NCBI GenBank assembly: GCA_963737225.1
Contig: CAVTSA010000007.1
Location: forward strand, 62,001-126,000
Direction: 5' to 3'
Source of the DNA: CAVTSA01 sp963737225
GTDB lineage: Bacteria > Chloroflexota > Dormibacteria > Dormibacterales > Dormibacteraceae
DNA length: 64,000 bases
In this document: piece by piece, positions 41,525 to 49,961 of the stretch
Position numbering within the stretch: the stretch's first letter is position 1
Layout: the number at the start of each line of letters is the position of its first letter
Translations under genes and position numbers: made by a program
Notes under the pieces: generated by a model
What the model saw: the letters and a program-made list of their open reading frames with translations, nothing else
Told to the model about the DNA's origin: nothing
Database searches by the model: none

Positions 41525-43171
41525 ATGCCGGACCCGATTCTGGTGCAGCACGACGAGGATGTGAGCGACGTCCTGGGCCGGCTGCGCGACCGCCCTGAAA
41601 GAGAGCTCCGCCTGGTGGTGCCGGCGGGCTCAGCCCTGGCGGAGAGCCGGTTCAACTTCCAGCTGCTCGCGATCCACGCCGAGGACACGGGCCGGCGCCT
41701 GGTGGTGGAAAGTGACGACGAGCGGGTGCTGGCGCTGGCGGCCGGGGCCGGCCTGGCGACCGCCGGCGCTGCCGGCACCGCGCCAGCGCCGCTGGCAGCC
41801 GCCACCGTGCCGGCAGCGGCGGCGGGGCGGGTCTCTCCCGACGAGCCGATCCCTCCCTTCGAGGAGCTGGAAGGGTACCCGGACCAGGACGGTTGGCCCG
41901 AAGACGTCGACCAGACCGCGGGCTCGGGTGGCCCCTCGTACCAGCCGCGCTACGGCCCCTGGCGACCGGAGTCGCTCGCCTCCGGGTCGCCACGCGGGGG
42001 GCTCGGGGCTCGGGGTACCCGCCGCCTGATCTTCTACGCCGCGGCGGCCGCGATCCTGCTGATCGGGATGGTGGCCGTGGTGCTCCTGGTGCCGTCCGCC
42101 ACCGTCACGCTCACCACCTCGTCACAACAGTTCTCGACCCCGGTCGACATGGTTGCGCAGCCGAACTCCGCGACCGGTGGCATCACGGTTCGCATGCAGA
42201 CGGTGGAGAAGCAGATCTCCGGCGCCTTCCAGGCCACCGGCTCCAGGGACACGCCCGGCGCCAAGGCCACCGGCACCGTGAAATACCTGTCCAACTGCGG
42301 CCCGCTCGCCCTGCAGGTCAACAAGGGGGCGGTGCTCACCTCGCAGTCGGGCGTGGCCTTCGTCCAGCAGCAGACGGTGACGGTCGGTGCCGAGCAGAGT
42401 CAGACGGCTCCGATCCAGGCCCAGTCGGCCGGGGTCAACGGGAACGTGGCGGCGAATCAGATCACCGCCATGCAAAACGCCGGGATCTACGCCTCCTGCT
42501 TGAAGATCACGAACCCGGCGGCGACCACCGGCGGCCAGGACGCCAAGCACCAGGCGCTGGTCACGCAGAAAGACGTGGAGGCGGCACAGGCGCAGCTCGC
42601 GCAGCAGGCGGAGCAGTCGATCCAGAGCCAGCTCGCGGCCGACGTCCGCAGCGGCGAGAAGCAGAGCGACCAGAACCCCGTTCAGTTCGGAACCCCCGAC
42701 TTCTTCCCCGACCATCCCGTCGGGAGTGCGGTCGACCACTTCAATGCCACCCTGACGTTGAGTGGGACCTCGACCTACTACCGGCCGGCACAGGTGAGCT
42801 CCGCCTTCTGGGCGGCGCTCGAGGCCCGGGTGCCGGCGGGACGGCAGCTGACGCCGGACGACTTCGTCGCGCAGTACCAGACCACGGCGGCTGCCGGCGG
42901 CGGTCTCGAGTTCAAGGGTCAGGCGACGGGCCGGACCGCACCCAAGCTCGACCTGGGGGCGATCCAGAAGCGGCTCGCCGGGCGCACCACCGGCTCGGCC
43001 GACGCCTATCTGCACAGCCTGCCGGTGTCGAGCTCCTGGATCTCGCAGTCGCCGCTGCCGTTCCCAATGATGCCCCTTCTGGCGAGCCGGATCTCGGTGG
43101 ACTACGTGATCCAGCAGCCGGTGGCGCCGGCGCCCTCGCCGGGCACCCCGGCCGGTTCAAGCGCGCACTAG
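41525..43171 (+). CDS. Membrane-anchored protein with baseplate-J-like domain
   Basis: About 548 residues from ATG 41525. An N-terminal cytoplasmic alpha/beta domain (DVSDVLGRLRDRPERELRLV, RLVVESDDERVLALAAGAG) is followed by an Ala/Pro-rich linker, one transmembrane helix (IFYAAAAAILLIGMVAVVLL), and an extracytoplasmic region. That region includes KATGTVKYLSNCGPLALQVN and GVNGNVAANQITAMQN, which resemble the Baseplate_J-like domain found in non-phage proteins of Chloroflexota and CPR bacteria. The C-terminal half is Gln/Ala-rich then globular. Adjacent to the FtsA/PilM-like gene, with a 51-bp gap; likely part of a pilus- or envelope-associated assembly. Function unknown. Confidence 0.65.
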   Translation: MPDPILVQHDEDVSDVLGRLRDRPERELRLVVPAGSALAESRFNFQLLAIHAEDTGRRLVVESDDERVLALAAGAGLATAGAAGTAPAPLAAATVPAAAAGRVSPDEPIPPFEELEGYPDQDGWPEDVDQTAGSGGPSYQPRYGPWRPESLASGSPRGGLGARGTRRLIFYAAAAAILLIGMVAVVLLVPSATVTLTTSSQQFSTPVDMVAQPNSATGGITVRMQTVEKQISGAFQATGSRDTPGAKATGTVKYLSNCGPLALQVNKGAVLTSQSGVAFVQQQTVTVGAEQSQTAPIQAQSAGVNGNVAANQITAMQNAGIYASCLKITNPAATTGGQDAKHQALVTQKDVEAAQAQLAQQAEQSIQSQLAADVRSGEKQSDQNPVQFGTPDFFPDHPVGSAVDHFNATLTLSGTSTYYRPAQVSSAFWAALEARVPAGRQLTPDDFVAQYQTTAAAGGGLEFKGQATGRTAPKLDLGAIQKRLAGRTTGSADAYLHSLPVSSSWISQSPLPFPMMPLLASRISVDYVIQQPVAPAPSPGTPAGSSAH

Positions 43172-43173
43172 TG

Positions 43174-43593
43174 ATGGGCCGGACGATGGCGATCGATCCG
43201 GGGACGGTCCGAGTCGGGATCGCGGTCTCCGACCCGATGGGGATCGTAGCCCAACCCCACAGCGCCGTCCCCGCCGAGCCCGAAGCCACGCTGGTCGAAC
43301 GGTTGGTCGCGCTCGCCCGGTCGCTCGAGGCCGAGGAGCTGGTGGTCGGTCTTCCCTACCGCATGGATGGATCGCAGGGTCCCGAGGCGAAGGCGGCGCG
43401 GGTACTGGCCCGGGACCTCCGGGGCAGCTCACGACTGCCGGTCTCCCTGGTCGACGAACGGCTGACCAGCGTCGCCGCCGAGCGGGCGCTGCTGGCGGAC
43501 GGCAGGCGCCGCCGCGACCGGCGACGGCTCACCGATCAGGTCGCCGCGGCGCTGATCCTGCAGACCCATCTGGATCGCGCCCGCCGTCCCTAG
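43174..43593 (+). CDS. ruvX: YqgF/RuvX family Holliday-junction resolvase-like nuclease
   Basis: A 139-residue RNase H-fold protein, implicated in pre-16S rRNA 5' processing and resolvase-like activity. The first catalytic Asp is in AIDPGTVRVGIAVSD, GLPYRMDGSQG is the second conserved block, and VDERLTS holds the third; all are intact. The ATG at 43174 lies 2 bp after the previous stop. The order alaS...ruvX-DUF1292-mltG-aroE matches the conserved Firmicutes arrangement. Confidence 0.9.
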   Translation: MGRTMAIDPGTVRVGIAVSDPMGIVAQPHSAVPAEPEATLVERLVALARSLEAEELVVGLPYRMDGSQGPEAKAARVLARDLRGSSRLPVSLVDERLTSVAAERALLADGRRRRDRRRLTDQVAAALILQTHLDRARRP

Positions 43594-43720
43594 GACACCC
43601 CCGCGACCGCGGACCTGCGTGCGGTAGCCTTCTTCACGACAAGTTGAGCTGACAAGCACGCGTTCGCCGGCGGGCCCGTGAACGGGTGCCCGGGAGGAGG
43701 GCGCGTGGAGGGTTCCGGCC

Positions 43721-43945
43721 ATGGACGACGTGGGGCAGGTTCTGACCTTGATCGACGATGCCGGTCGGGCCCGCCGGTTCCTCGCGCACGATGCGCTGGA
43801 CCGTGACGGCTCCACCTACTATTTGGTGGAGGCGCTGGACGACCCCGAGCAGGTCCTGGTGCTTCGGGAGGATGCCGGGACGCTGGAGGCGGTGGCCGGC
43901 GACGAACGCGCCATGATCCTGGACGCGTTCGAGGCGGACGACTGA
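43721..43945 (+). CDS. DUF1292 family protein
   Basis: A 74-residue acidic protein with the family pattern: a strand-rich core (VLTLIDDAGRARRFLAHDAL), TYYLVEALDDPEQVLVLRED and a helical end. DUF1292 (YrzB) genes lie between ruvX and mltG in Bacillus, exactly as here, so synteny supports the call. Function unknown. ATG at 43721 with GGAGGG upstream. Confidence 0.75.
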   Translation: MDDVGQVLTLIDDAGRARRFLAHDALDRDGSTYYLVEALDDPEQVLVLREDAGTLEAVAGDERAMILDAFEADD

Positions 43946-43984
43946 CCAGGGTCGGGGACGCCCGCGGGTTCGGCCGGAGGATGC

Positions 43985-45025
43985 ATGAAGAAAGGGATCG
44001 CGATCGTGGTCGCGGTGCTGGTGCTGGCAGGGGCGGGGGCTGCCGGCTACGGCTGGATGCGATGGCAGGTGGCGACGCCGGTCTCGTCGACGTCGGAGCC
44101 GGTCACGCTGACCATCCGCCCCGGCGAGTCGGAGACGGAGATCGCCGCGGCGCTGCAAGCGGAGGGCGTGATCCGCGACCAGCGCGTGTTCCTCGCCTAC
44201 CTGCACCTCACCGGTCAGGGAGCGCGTATCGAGGCCGGCCAGGTGACCGTGAACCGGAACATGGCGATGTCCGAGCTGGCGAAGGCGCTGGCGCAGGCAC
44301 ACACGCCGACGCTGGAGGTCCGGCTCGGCGAGGGGTTGACGATCAAACCGATGGCCCAGGAGGCCGCCCAGCAGGGAGCGGGGACCGCCGCCGCGTACGA
44401 AGCGCTGGCCGACGACCGGGGCGCCTGGGCGGCGCAGTTCCCGTTCGTCTCCGGGCTGCCGTCGACGGCGCCCAACGACCTCGAAGGGTTCCTGTTTCCG
44501 AACACCTATCAGATCCTGCCGTCAGAGGGAGCGAAGGGACTGATCCAACGGCAGCTGACGGCGTTCCAGCAGTCGGTGCAGCCACTGCTGCCCGGCCTCG
44601 CCCAGGCGACCTCCGCACGTCCCGCGGAATCGCTCTATCCGGTGCTCATCCTGGCCTCGATCACCGAGAAGGAGGTGAACGCCGGCACGGATCGGTCGAT
44701 CGTCTGCGGCATCTTCTACAACCGCCTCGCCCAGGGCATCCCCCTGGGCTCCGATGCCACCGTCCTCTTTGCCCTGGGGCGCACCAGCGGGTCACTCTCC
44801 GCGTCCGACCTGCAGGTGGACTCGCCCTACAACACCCGCGTCAACCCCGGACTGCCCCCGGGGCCGATCTCGAATCCAAGCCTGGATTCGATCACGGCGT
44901 GCGCCAACCCGCAGCCGTCGAATTACCTCTACTTCTTCACGGATCCCAAGGGGGTTGCACACTATGCCGCGACCTACGCCGAGTTCGAGGCGCAGCAGCA
45001 GCAGTACGGAGTCGGCACTCCATGA
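43985..45025 (+). CDS. mltG: Endolytic murein transglycosylase
   Basis: A 346-residue YceG-like lytic transglycosylase that cleaves nascent peptidoglycan strands at the membrane. It has an N-terminal transmembrane anchor (GIAIVVAVLVLAGAGAAGYG), a LysM-like part (LTIRPGESETEIAAALQ) and the catalytic domain with Glu of LASITEKEV at about residue 227 and GIPLGSDATVLFAL, SPYNTRVNPGLPPGPISNP. Normal length. The next gene, aroE, begins within 80 bp on the same strand. Confidence 0.93.
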   Translation: MKKGIAIVVAVLVLAGAGAAGYGWMRWQVATPVSSTSEPVTLTIRPGESETEIAAALQAEGVIRDQRVFLAYLHLTGQGARIEAGQVTVNRNMAMSELAKALAQAHTPTLEVRLGEGLTIKPMAQEAAQQGAGTAAAYEALADDRGAWAAQFPFVSGLPSTAPNDLEGFLFPNTYQILPSEGAKGLIQRQLTAFQQSVQPLLPGLAQATSARPAESLYPVLILASITEKEVNAGTDRSIVCGIFYNRLAQGIPLGSDATVLFALGRTSGSLSASDLQVDSPYNTRVNPGLPPGPISNPSLDSITACANPQPSNYLYFFTDPKGVAHYAATYAEFEAQQQQYGVGTP

Positions 45026-45101
45026 GGGTGGGGAGGCGACGACGCTGACCGCGCCCAAGAAGCCGGCCTCGCGGCGGAAGGCGACCAGCCGCCGCCGGGT
45101 C

Positions 45102-45884
45102 GTGCTGCTCGGTCACGGCATCGCCTATTCGGCCAGCCCGGCGATGCAGGCCGCCGCCTTCCAGGCGGCCGGCCTGGATTGGGGGTACGCGCTGGTCGAC
45201 GTCGCGCCCGACCAGCTCCCGGCCGCGATCGAGGACGTGCGCGGAGAGGACGTGGCGGGGGCGAACGTGACCATCCCGCACAAGGTGACGGTGATGCGGC
45301 TCCTCGACGAGCTGGAGGGCGACGCCCTGGCGGCGGGCGCGGTGAACACGATCCGGAAGGAGGGGGACCGCCTGATCGGCTCCAACACCGACGTCGAAGG
45401 GGTGCGCGCGGCGCTCGCCGAGGTGGGCGTGGATCCGGCCGGCGCCAACGTCCTGATCCTCGGCGTCGGCGGCTCGGCGCGGGCGGCGGCGGTGGCGCTG
45501 CGGGGTGCCCGCCTGACCTTCATCGCCCGCCGTCCCGAGGCCGGGGCGGGGCTTCCCGGCGAAGTCTTGAGCTGGGACGACTCGGACTGGATGTCGGTCG
45601 GGCGTCAGGCCAATCTGGTGCTCAACACGACCCCCGTCGGGCGTCGGGGAGATCTTCCGATCCGGCCCGCCGCCCTCCCGCAGCGAGGAGCTTTGATCGA
45701 TCTGGTGTACATGGAGGGCGGGACGCCGCTGGTGCGCCGGGCACGCCAGATGGGGCTGCGCGCGGTCGACGGCTGGGGGGTGCTGCTCGCCCAGGGTGCA
45801 GCGTCCTTTACCGCCTGGACCGGTCAGGCGGCCCCGGTGGAGGCGATGCGGGAGGCCCTGAAGGGCTCGGAGGGGCTTGCCTGA
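45102..45884 (+). CDS. aroE: Shikimate dehydrogenase
   Basis: NADPH-dependent reduction of 3-dehydroshikimate to shikimate in aromatic amino acid biosynthesis. The substrate domain shows LLGHGIAYSASPAMQAAAF, the catalytic Lys in NVTIPHK and Asp in SNTDVEG; the NADP domain contains LILGVGGSARAAAVAL, and the C-terminus GWGVLLAQGAASFTAWTG is typical. The start is uncertain: the first canonical in-frame codon is GTG 45102, but a CTG at 45045 has a good GGGGAGG site 8 nt upstream and would add a basic stretch. aroK, aroB and aroQ follow 1.4 kb downstream. Confidence 0.9.
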   Translation: MLLGHGIAYSASPAMQAAAFQAAGLDWGYALVDVAPDQLPAAIEDVRGEDVAGANVTIPHKVTVMRLLDELEGDALAAGAVNTIRKEGDRLIGSNTDVEGVRAALAEVGVDPAGANVLILGVGGSARAAAVALRGARLTFIARRPEAGAGLPGEVLSWDDSDWMSVGRQANLVLNTTPVGRRGDLPIRPAALPQRGALIDLVYMEGGTPLVRRARQMGLRAVDGWGVLLAQGAASFTAWTGQAAPVEAMREALKGSEGLA

Positions 45885-45929
45885 TCGGGCTCTGGCCGGG
45901 GTGACGAACCGCTCCGACTGAGGCGGCTG

Positions 45930-46709
45930 GTGCACTCTCCCTGGATGCCGGCGACGGATTTCCTGCTCCAGGCTCCGGTCGGTCGTGGCGTCGAGCTCTT
46001 CCAGGGGGTGTCGGTCGTCGCCGCGAGGTGGCGAGAGGTGTCGTTCGAGATTCCGCTCGCCGGGGCGCCCGGGGCGGCGGTCGCCGGCACCGCCGCCGGC
46101 ATCGGGCTCGGCTTCGGGATCGTGGCGCTCAACCGGCGGCTGGAGCGCGCGGAGCGCGCCGGCCCCGGCGGAGGGTGGATTCAGCTCTGGGGCCCACCGG
46201 CGCTGCTCGGGGTGGTCATCGCGCTCTACGGAGGTGAGCTTGGCTGGCAGACCCTGTTCCTGCTGCACGCGCTGTGGGCGACGGTCCTGGTCCAGGTGCT
46301 GTTCTTCGACCTGGCGCATCGGCTGATCCTCGACCGTGTGCTGCTCCCGGCGGCGGTGCTGGCGTTCCTCGCCAGCTTCCTCACTCCCGGCGTCGGCTGG
46401 GAGTCCTCCCTCGCCGCCGGCGTGGGGGCGGTGGCGGTGTTCGGGGGTTTCGCGCTGGTCGGGCGGCTGGTCCTGCGCGGCGAGGCGCTGGGTATGGGCG
46501 ACGTGAAGCTGGCCGGTTTCATCGGCCTCGCCCTCGGCGTCCAGGGGACGGTGGCCGCGCTGGTGCTGGGGGTGCTGCTGGCGGGGGTGGTCGCGGCGGT
46601 GCTGCTGGTGGCGCGGGTGCGCTCGCTGCGCGACACGATCGCCTATGGCCCGTTCCTCGCCGTCGGAGCTTTACTGGGGCTCTTCCTGACCGCCCTCCCG
46701 GGGCGCTAA
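45930..46709 (+). CDS. Prepilin peptidase (A24 type), lacking the N-terminal methylase domain
   Basis: A 259-residue polytopic aspartic protease that cleaves type IV prepilin leaders at the membrane. The two catalytic Asp residues are in LFFDLAHRLILDRV and LGMGDVKLAGF (GxGD). About six hydrophobic helices follow the N-terminus. The N-terminal cysteine-rich methyltransferase domain of full PilD is not present, so it may act only as a peptidase. GTG start at 45930. Fits functionally with the PilM-like gene upstream. Confidence 0.82.
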   Translation: MHSPWMPATDFLLQAPVGRGVELFQGVSVVAARWREVSFEIPLAGAPGAAVAGTAAGIGLGFGIVALNRRLERAERAGPGGGWIQLWGPPALLGVVIALYGGELGWQTLFLLHALWATVLVQVLFFDLAHRLILDRVLLPAAVLAFLASFLTPGVGWESSLAAGVGAVAVFGGFALVGRLVLRGEALGMGDVKLAGFIGLALGVQGTVAALVLGVLLAGVVAAVLLVARVRSLRDTIAYGPFLAVGALLGLFLTALPGR

Positions 46710-46722
46710 CATCGTCCGCCAG

Positions 46723-47278
46723 ATGACCACCCAACTCCTTCCCGGTGAACACCTTCGCTGCCTCGCGCGGCCGCACTGGATCGTCCTGGTCCGGTCCTTG
46801 ACCTGGGCCCCTTTCGTGCTCGCGGCCGCCCTGACCACGGCCTTCGCCCTGCGGTCGGCGCCCCTCCCTGCCGGGGCCGCGATGCTCGCAGCGCCGGTCC
46901 TCCTGTTCGCGGTGGCGACGAGCACCACCGCGGCCGCGGCGGCGTTCCTCTCCTGGTCGAGCCGGTTTGTGCTCGTCACCGATCTGCGCGCGATCCAGCA
47001 ATCCGGGGTGGTGAGGAAGCGGCGGACCATGATCCCGCTGGACCGGATCCAGGATGTGAGCACGGAGCGCGGTCTGCTGGGGACGCTGCTCGACTACGGG
47101 GACATCATCGTCACCACCGCCGGGCTGCCGGTCGGATCGGCGGAGCAGAAGCGGACGGCGGAGGTCCGGCGGGGAGGGGCTGGTGGCGCGCCCCTCCCTG
47201 GTGCTGCCGCGGGTGCAAGCTCCCGAGCAGGTGGCGCGGTCGCTCTTCGTCAACCCGTCTCGCACCACGGAGGCGTGA
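46723..47278 (+). CDS. PH-domain (bPH2) membrane protein, with a frameshift near 47170
   Basis: A small membrane protein with two hydrophobic helices (APFVLAAALTTAFALRSAP and AGAAMLAAPVLLFAVATSTT) followed by a bacterial PH domain (RFVLVTDLRAIQQSGVVRKR, LDRIQDVSTERGLLGTLLDY, GDIIVTTAG). After about residue 143 the frame turns into a Gly/Ala/Arg-rich nonsense-like tail; the next frame reads LVARPSLVLPRVQAPEQVARSL ending at 47278, a natural helical end for the family. The shift sits in a G-run around 47168-47179. A TAACAT -10 lies 10 nt before the ATG. The gene is between the prepilin peptidase and aroK. Confidence 0.65.
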
Positions 47279-47326
47279 TGGGAGGTGGAGTGACGGCCGT
47301 TCCGTGCGCCGGCGGCTGATTGCGGC

Positions 47327-47842
47327 ATGCTTGACGGCCACATGGGATTCCGCAGACCGCTCGTCCTGCTCGGGTTCATGGGCGCCGGCAAGACGACGGT
47401 GGGGCGACGGGCGGCGGAACTGGCGGGTGCGGAGTTCCTCGACCTCGACCAGCTCATCGAGGGTGAGGCGGGACGCAGCATTCCGGACATCTTTCGGGTC
47501 GGGGGCGAGGCCGACTTTCGCGCGCGGGAGGCGGCGCGCCTGCGCGATGCGCTCGGGGAAGGCGCCATCATCGCGGTCGGGGGCGGGACGCCGATGGATG
47601 ACGCCAGCTGGGACCTGATGAGAATGCGGGCGGTCACCGTGTGGCTGGACGCGCCGCTGGGAGAGCTGCTGCGCCGCGCCGACGCGGCGACGCGGCCGAT
47701 GCTGCAGGGACGCACCCCGGGGGAGGTCGAACAGCTGTACCGGCTTCGGTCGCTCCGCTACGGTGAGGCAGACCACCGGCTCGACGGCACCGAGGCGGTT
47801 GAGGATCTGGCCAGGGAGGTGGCGCGACTGTGGGACGCGTGA
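47327..47842 (+). CDS. aroK: Shikimate kinase
   Basis: ATP-dependent phosphorylation of shikimate. P-loop GFMGAGKTT, substrate-binding residues in DLDQLIEGEAGRSIPDIF (Asp) and VGGGTP, and the lid Arg region ATRPMLQGRTP are intact; length 171 residues is normal. ATG 47327 or the internal ATG 47342 are both possible starts. The stop TGA overlaps the aroB ATG (TGATG), so the two are coupled. Confidence 0.92.
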   Translation: MLDGHMGFRRPLVLLGFMGAGKTTVGRRAAELAGAEFLDLDQLIEGEAGRSIPDIFRVGGEADFRAREAARLRDALGEGAIIAVGGGTPMDDASWDLMRMRAVTVWLDAPLGELLRRADAATRPMLQGRTPGEVEQLYRLRSLRYGEADHRLDGTEAVEDLAREVARLWDA

Positions 47843-48921
47843 TGGTGCGGGCGCCGGGTGGGGCGTACCCGGTGGTGATCGGCCAGGGTGCCCTCTCCGC
47901 GCTCGCCGCAACGATCGCCGGCCTGGCGCCCTCGGGCGTGACGGTGGTCAGCGACGAGAACGTCTTCCGGCTCTGGGGAGAGGACGTGGTGCAGGCACTC
48001 TCGGGTGCCGGGATCGACGCCTCGGTCCACCTGCTTGCGGATCGCGAGGAGGCCAAGACCCTGGCTCAGCTCCAGGAGGTCCTCGCGTTCCTGGAGCGCG
48101 AGCACCTCGACCGCCGGGGGGTGGTGGTGGCCCTCGGAGGCGGCACGGTCGGCGACGTGGCGGGCTTCGCGGCGGCGGTCTGGCTGCGCGGTGTGCGCTG
48201 GGTGGGGGTGCCGACCACGCTGCTGGCGATGGTCGACTCGTCGGTGGGGGGCAAGACCGGCATCAACACCAGGGAGACCAAGAACGGCGTGGGCGCCTTC
48301 TGGCAGCCGGCGGCGGTGGTCTCGGACCTCGCGACCCTGTCCACGCTGCCCGAGGGTGAGGTGGCGTCCGCGTTTGGCGAGATCGTGAAGTACGGTGTCG
48401 CGATGGATGCCGGCCTGGCGGACCGCCTGCGGCGCGAGTCCGCCCGCCTTCAGGCCAGGGAGGCCGCTCCGTTGGAGCAGGTGGTCGACCGCTGCGTCGA
48501 GCTGAAGGCGGAGGTGATCGCGGCCGACGAGCGGGAATCGGGAGGGCGCGCGGTCCTCAACTATGGCCACACCGTGGGGCACGCGATCGAGGCGGCCTCC
48601 GGGTACCGGGCCACGCACGGGCGTGCGATCTCGCAGGGGATGCGGGTGGCCGCGCGGCTCGCGGTGGCCCAGCGCCTGTGCGATCCCTCCGTGGTCGAGG
48701 CGCAGGAGGGGCTCCTGGACGCGTACCGGCTGCCGGGACCGCTGCCGGCGATCACCGCGGACCAGGTGCTGGCGGCGCTGCCCCGCGACAAGAAGGCGAC
48801 CGGAGGCCGGATCGGATGGGTGCTGCCCCGACGCCTCGGCCGCTGCCAGGTGGGCGTCGCGGTGCCGGACGATACTGTCGAGCGCGAAGTCCGGCAGGTG
48901 ATCGGAGGGGGCCTCTCGTGA
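47842..48921 (+). CDS. aroB: 3-dehydroquinate synthase
   Basis: NAD- and metal-dependent cyclisation of DAHP to 3-dehydroquinate, the second shikimate-pathway step. Clear signatures are VVALGGGTVGDVAGFAAA, TTLLAMVDSSVGGKTGIN, GEIVKYGVAMD, the zinc ligand Glu/His region LNYGHTVGHAIEA and the segment RDKKATGG. 359 residues. The ATG 47842 is adjacent to the aroK stop; a GTG at 47830 is an alternative. Followed with a GTGA overlap by aroQ. Confidence 0.95.
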   Translation: MVRAPGGAYPVVIGQGALSALAATIAGLAPSGVTVVSDENVFRLWGEDVVQALSGAGIDASVHLLADREEAKTLAQLQEVLAFLEREHLDRRGVVVALGGGTVGDVAGFAAAVWLRGVRWVGVPTTLLAMVDSSVGGKTGINTRETKNGVGAFWQPAAVVSDLATLSTLPEGEVASAFGEIVKYGVAMDAGLADRLRRESARLQAREAAPLEQVVDRCVELKAEVIAADERESGGRAVLNYGHTVGHAIEAASGYRATHGRAISQGMRVAARLAVAQRLCDPSVVEAQEGLLDAYRLPGPLPAITADQVLAALPRDKKATGGRIGWVLPRRLGRCQVGVAVPDDTVEREVRQVIGGGLS

Positions 48922-49367
48922 GCACCCATCCCCGGCGCCTGCTCCTCGTCCACGGCCCCAACCTGAACCTGCTCGGCCGGCGGGAGCCGGGCATCTACGG
49001 GACGCGGACCCTGACCGACATCGAGTCCTGGGTGCGCGGGGAGGGTGCGTCGAGAGGCTGGGAGGTGGAGTGCCACCAGTCCAACCACGAGGGCGTGCTC
49101 CTCGACATCCTCCAGGAGCGGGCGCCGGGCTCACGCGGCGTGATCCTCAACGCGGGGGCGCTGACGCACAGCTCGTACGCGCTTTACGATTGTCTGCGGG
49201 CCCTCGAGGTACCGGTGGTGGAGGTTCACCTATCCAACATCCACGCTCGTCCGGAGCCGTTCCGGCACCAGAGCGTGACCGCGCCCGCGGCGCTGGGGGT
49301 GATCGCCGGGCTCGGGCCTCGGGGATACCTTTTCGCGATGGAGTATTTGATTGATCGAGACCAATGA
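48918..49367 (+). CDS. aroQ: Type II 3-dehydroquinate dehydratase
   Basis: Dehydrates 3-dehydroquinate to 3-dehydroshikimate. The 149-residue protein shows the type II hallmarks HGPNLNLLGRREPGIYG (active-site Tyr), CHQSNHEGVL, ILNAGALTHSSYALYD and VVEVHLSNIHARPEPFRHQS. GTG start at 48918 overlapping the aroB stop. Its end overlaps the efp start by 17 bp. Confidence 0.95.
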   Translation: MSTHPRRLLLVHGPNLNLLGRREPGIYGTRTLTDIESWVRGEGASRGWEVECHQSNHEGVLLDILQERAPGSRGVILNAGALTHSSYALYDCLRALEVPVVEVHLSNIHARPEPFRHQSVTAPAALGVIAGLGPRGYLFAMEYLIDRDQ

Positions 49368-49908
49368 CTTCCGGAACGGCACCGCCTTCGAGATGGACGG
49401 CAAGCTGCTGACCATCGTCGACATTCAGCACATCAAGCTGGCGCGGGGCTCGGCCGTGATCAAGGCCAAGCTTCGGGACCTGCAGTCGGGGGCCATCTTC
49501 GAGCAGAGCTTCCGCAGCGGCGACAAGTACAAGGCGGTCCGCATCGAGAAGTCGGAGGCGACCTACCTCTACAGCGACAACGATCTCTACTACTTCATGG
49601 ACAGCGAGACCTACGAGCAGTCGGCCCTCAACCGCGAGCAGATCTCCGAGGTCCTCCCTTATCTGAAGGAGGGGAATCCGGTCAAGATCCTCCGCTACGA
49701 GGACACCGTGATCGGCATCGAGCTCCCGATCACGGTGGAGCTCCAGATCGTACAGACCGAACCTGGTCACAAGGGGGACACGGTGTCCGGGGCGACCAAG
49801 CCCGCGACGCTCGAATCGGGGGCGACGGTGCTGGTCCCCCTGTTCGTCAACCAGGGTGATCGGATCCGGGTCGACACCCGCACCGGGAACTACCTGGAGC
49901 GCGCCTAA
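49351..49908 (+). CDS. efp: Elongation factor P
   Basis: Translation factor that binds the ribosome E site to relieve stalling at polyproline. 185 residues in the usual three beta-barrel domains; KAVRIEKSEATYLYSDNDLY and the C-terminal NQGDRIRVDTRTGNYLERA are typical. The loop that contacts the peptidyl-tRNA is HIKLARGSAVIK, placing Arg at position 32 where most EF-P proteins have Lys. TTG start at 49351 inside the end of aroQ, with GGAG upstream. This aroQ-efp neighbourhood is common. Confidence 0.95.
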   Translation: MIETNDFRNGTAFEMDGKLLTIVDIQHIKLARGSAVIKAKLRDLQSGAIFEQSFRSGDKYKAVRIEKSEATYLYSDNDLYYFMDSETYEQSALNREQISEVLPYLKEGNPVKILRYEDTVIGIELPITVELQIVQTEPGHKGDTVSGATKPATLESGATVLVPLFVNQGDRIRVDTRTGNYLERA

Positions 49909-49948
49909 CCGGCCGTCCACGGCCGTCTGGGGCCGCATCCGGCTCCTG

Positions 49949-49954
49949 TACCAT
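49949..49954 (+). promoter_or_regulatory. -10 element of the Asp23-like gene (leaderless type)
   Basis: TACCAT followed by 7 nt and the ATG at 49962, the same TANNNT-to-start spacing found at other genes in this window. Confidence 0.42.
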
Positions 49955-49961
49955 CACCCGC

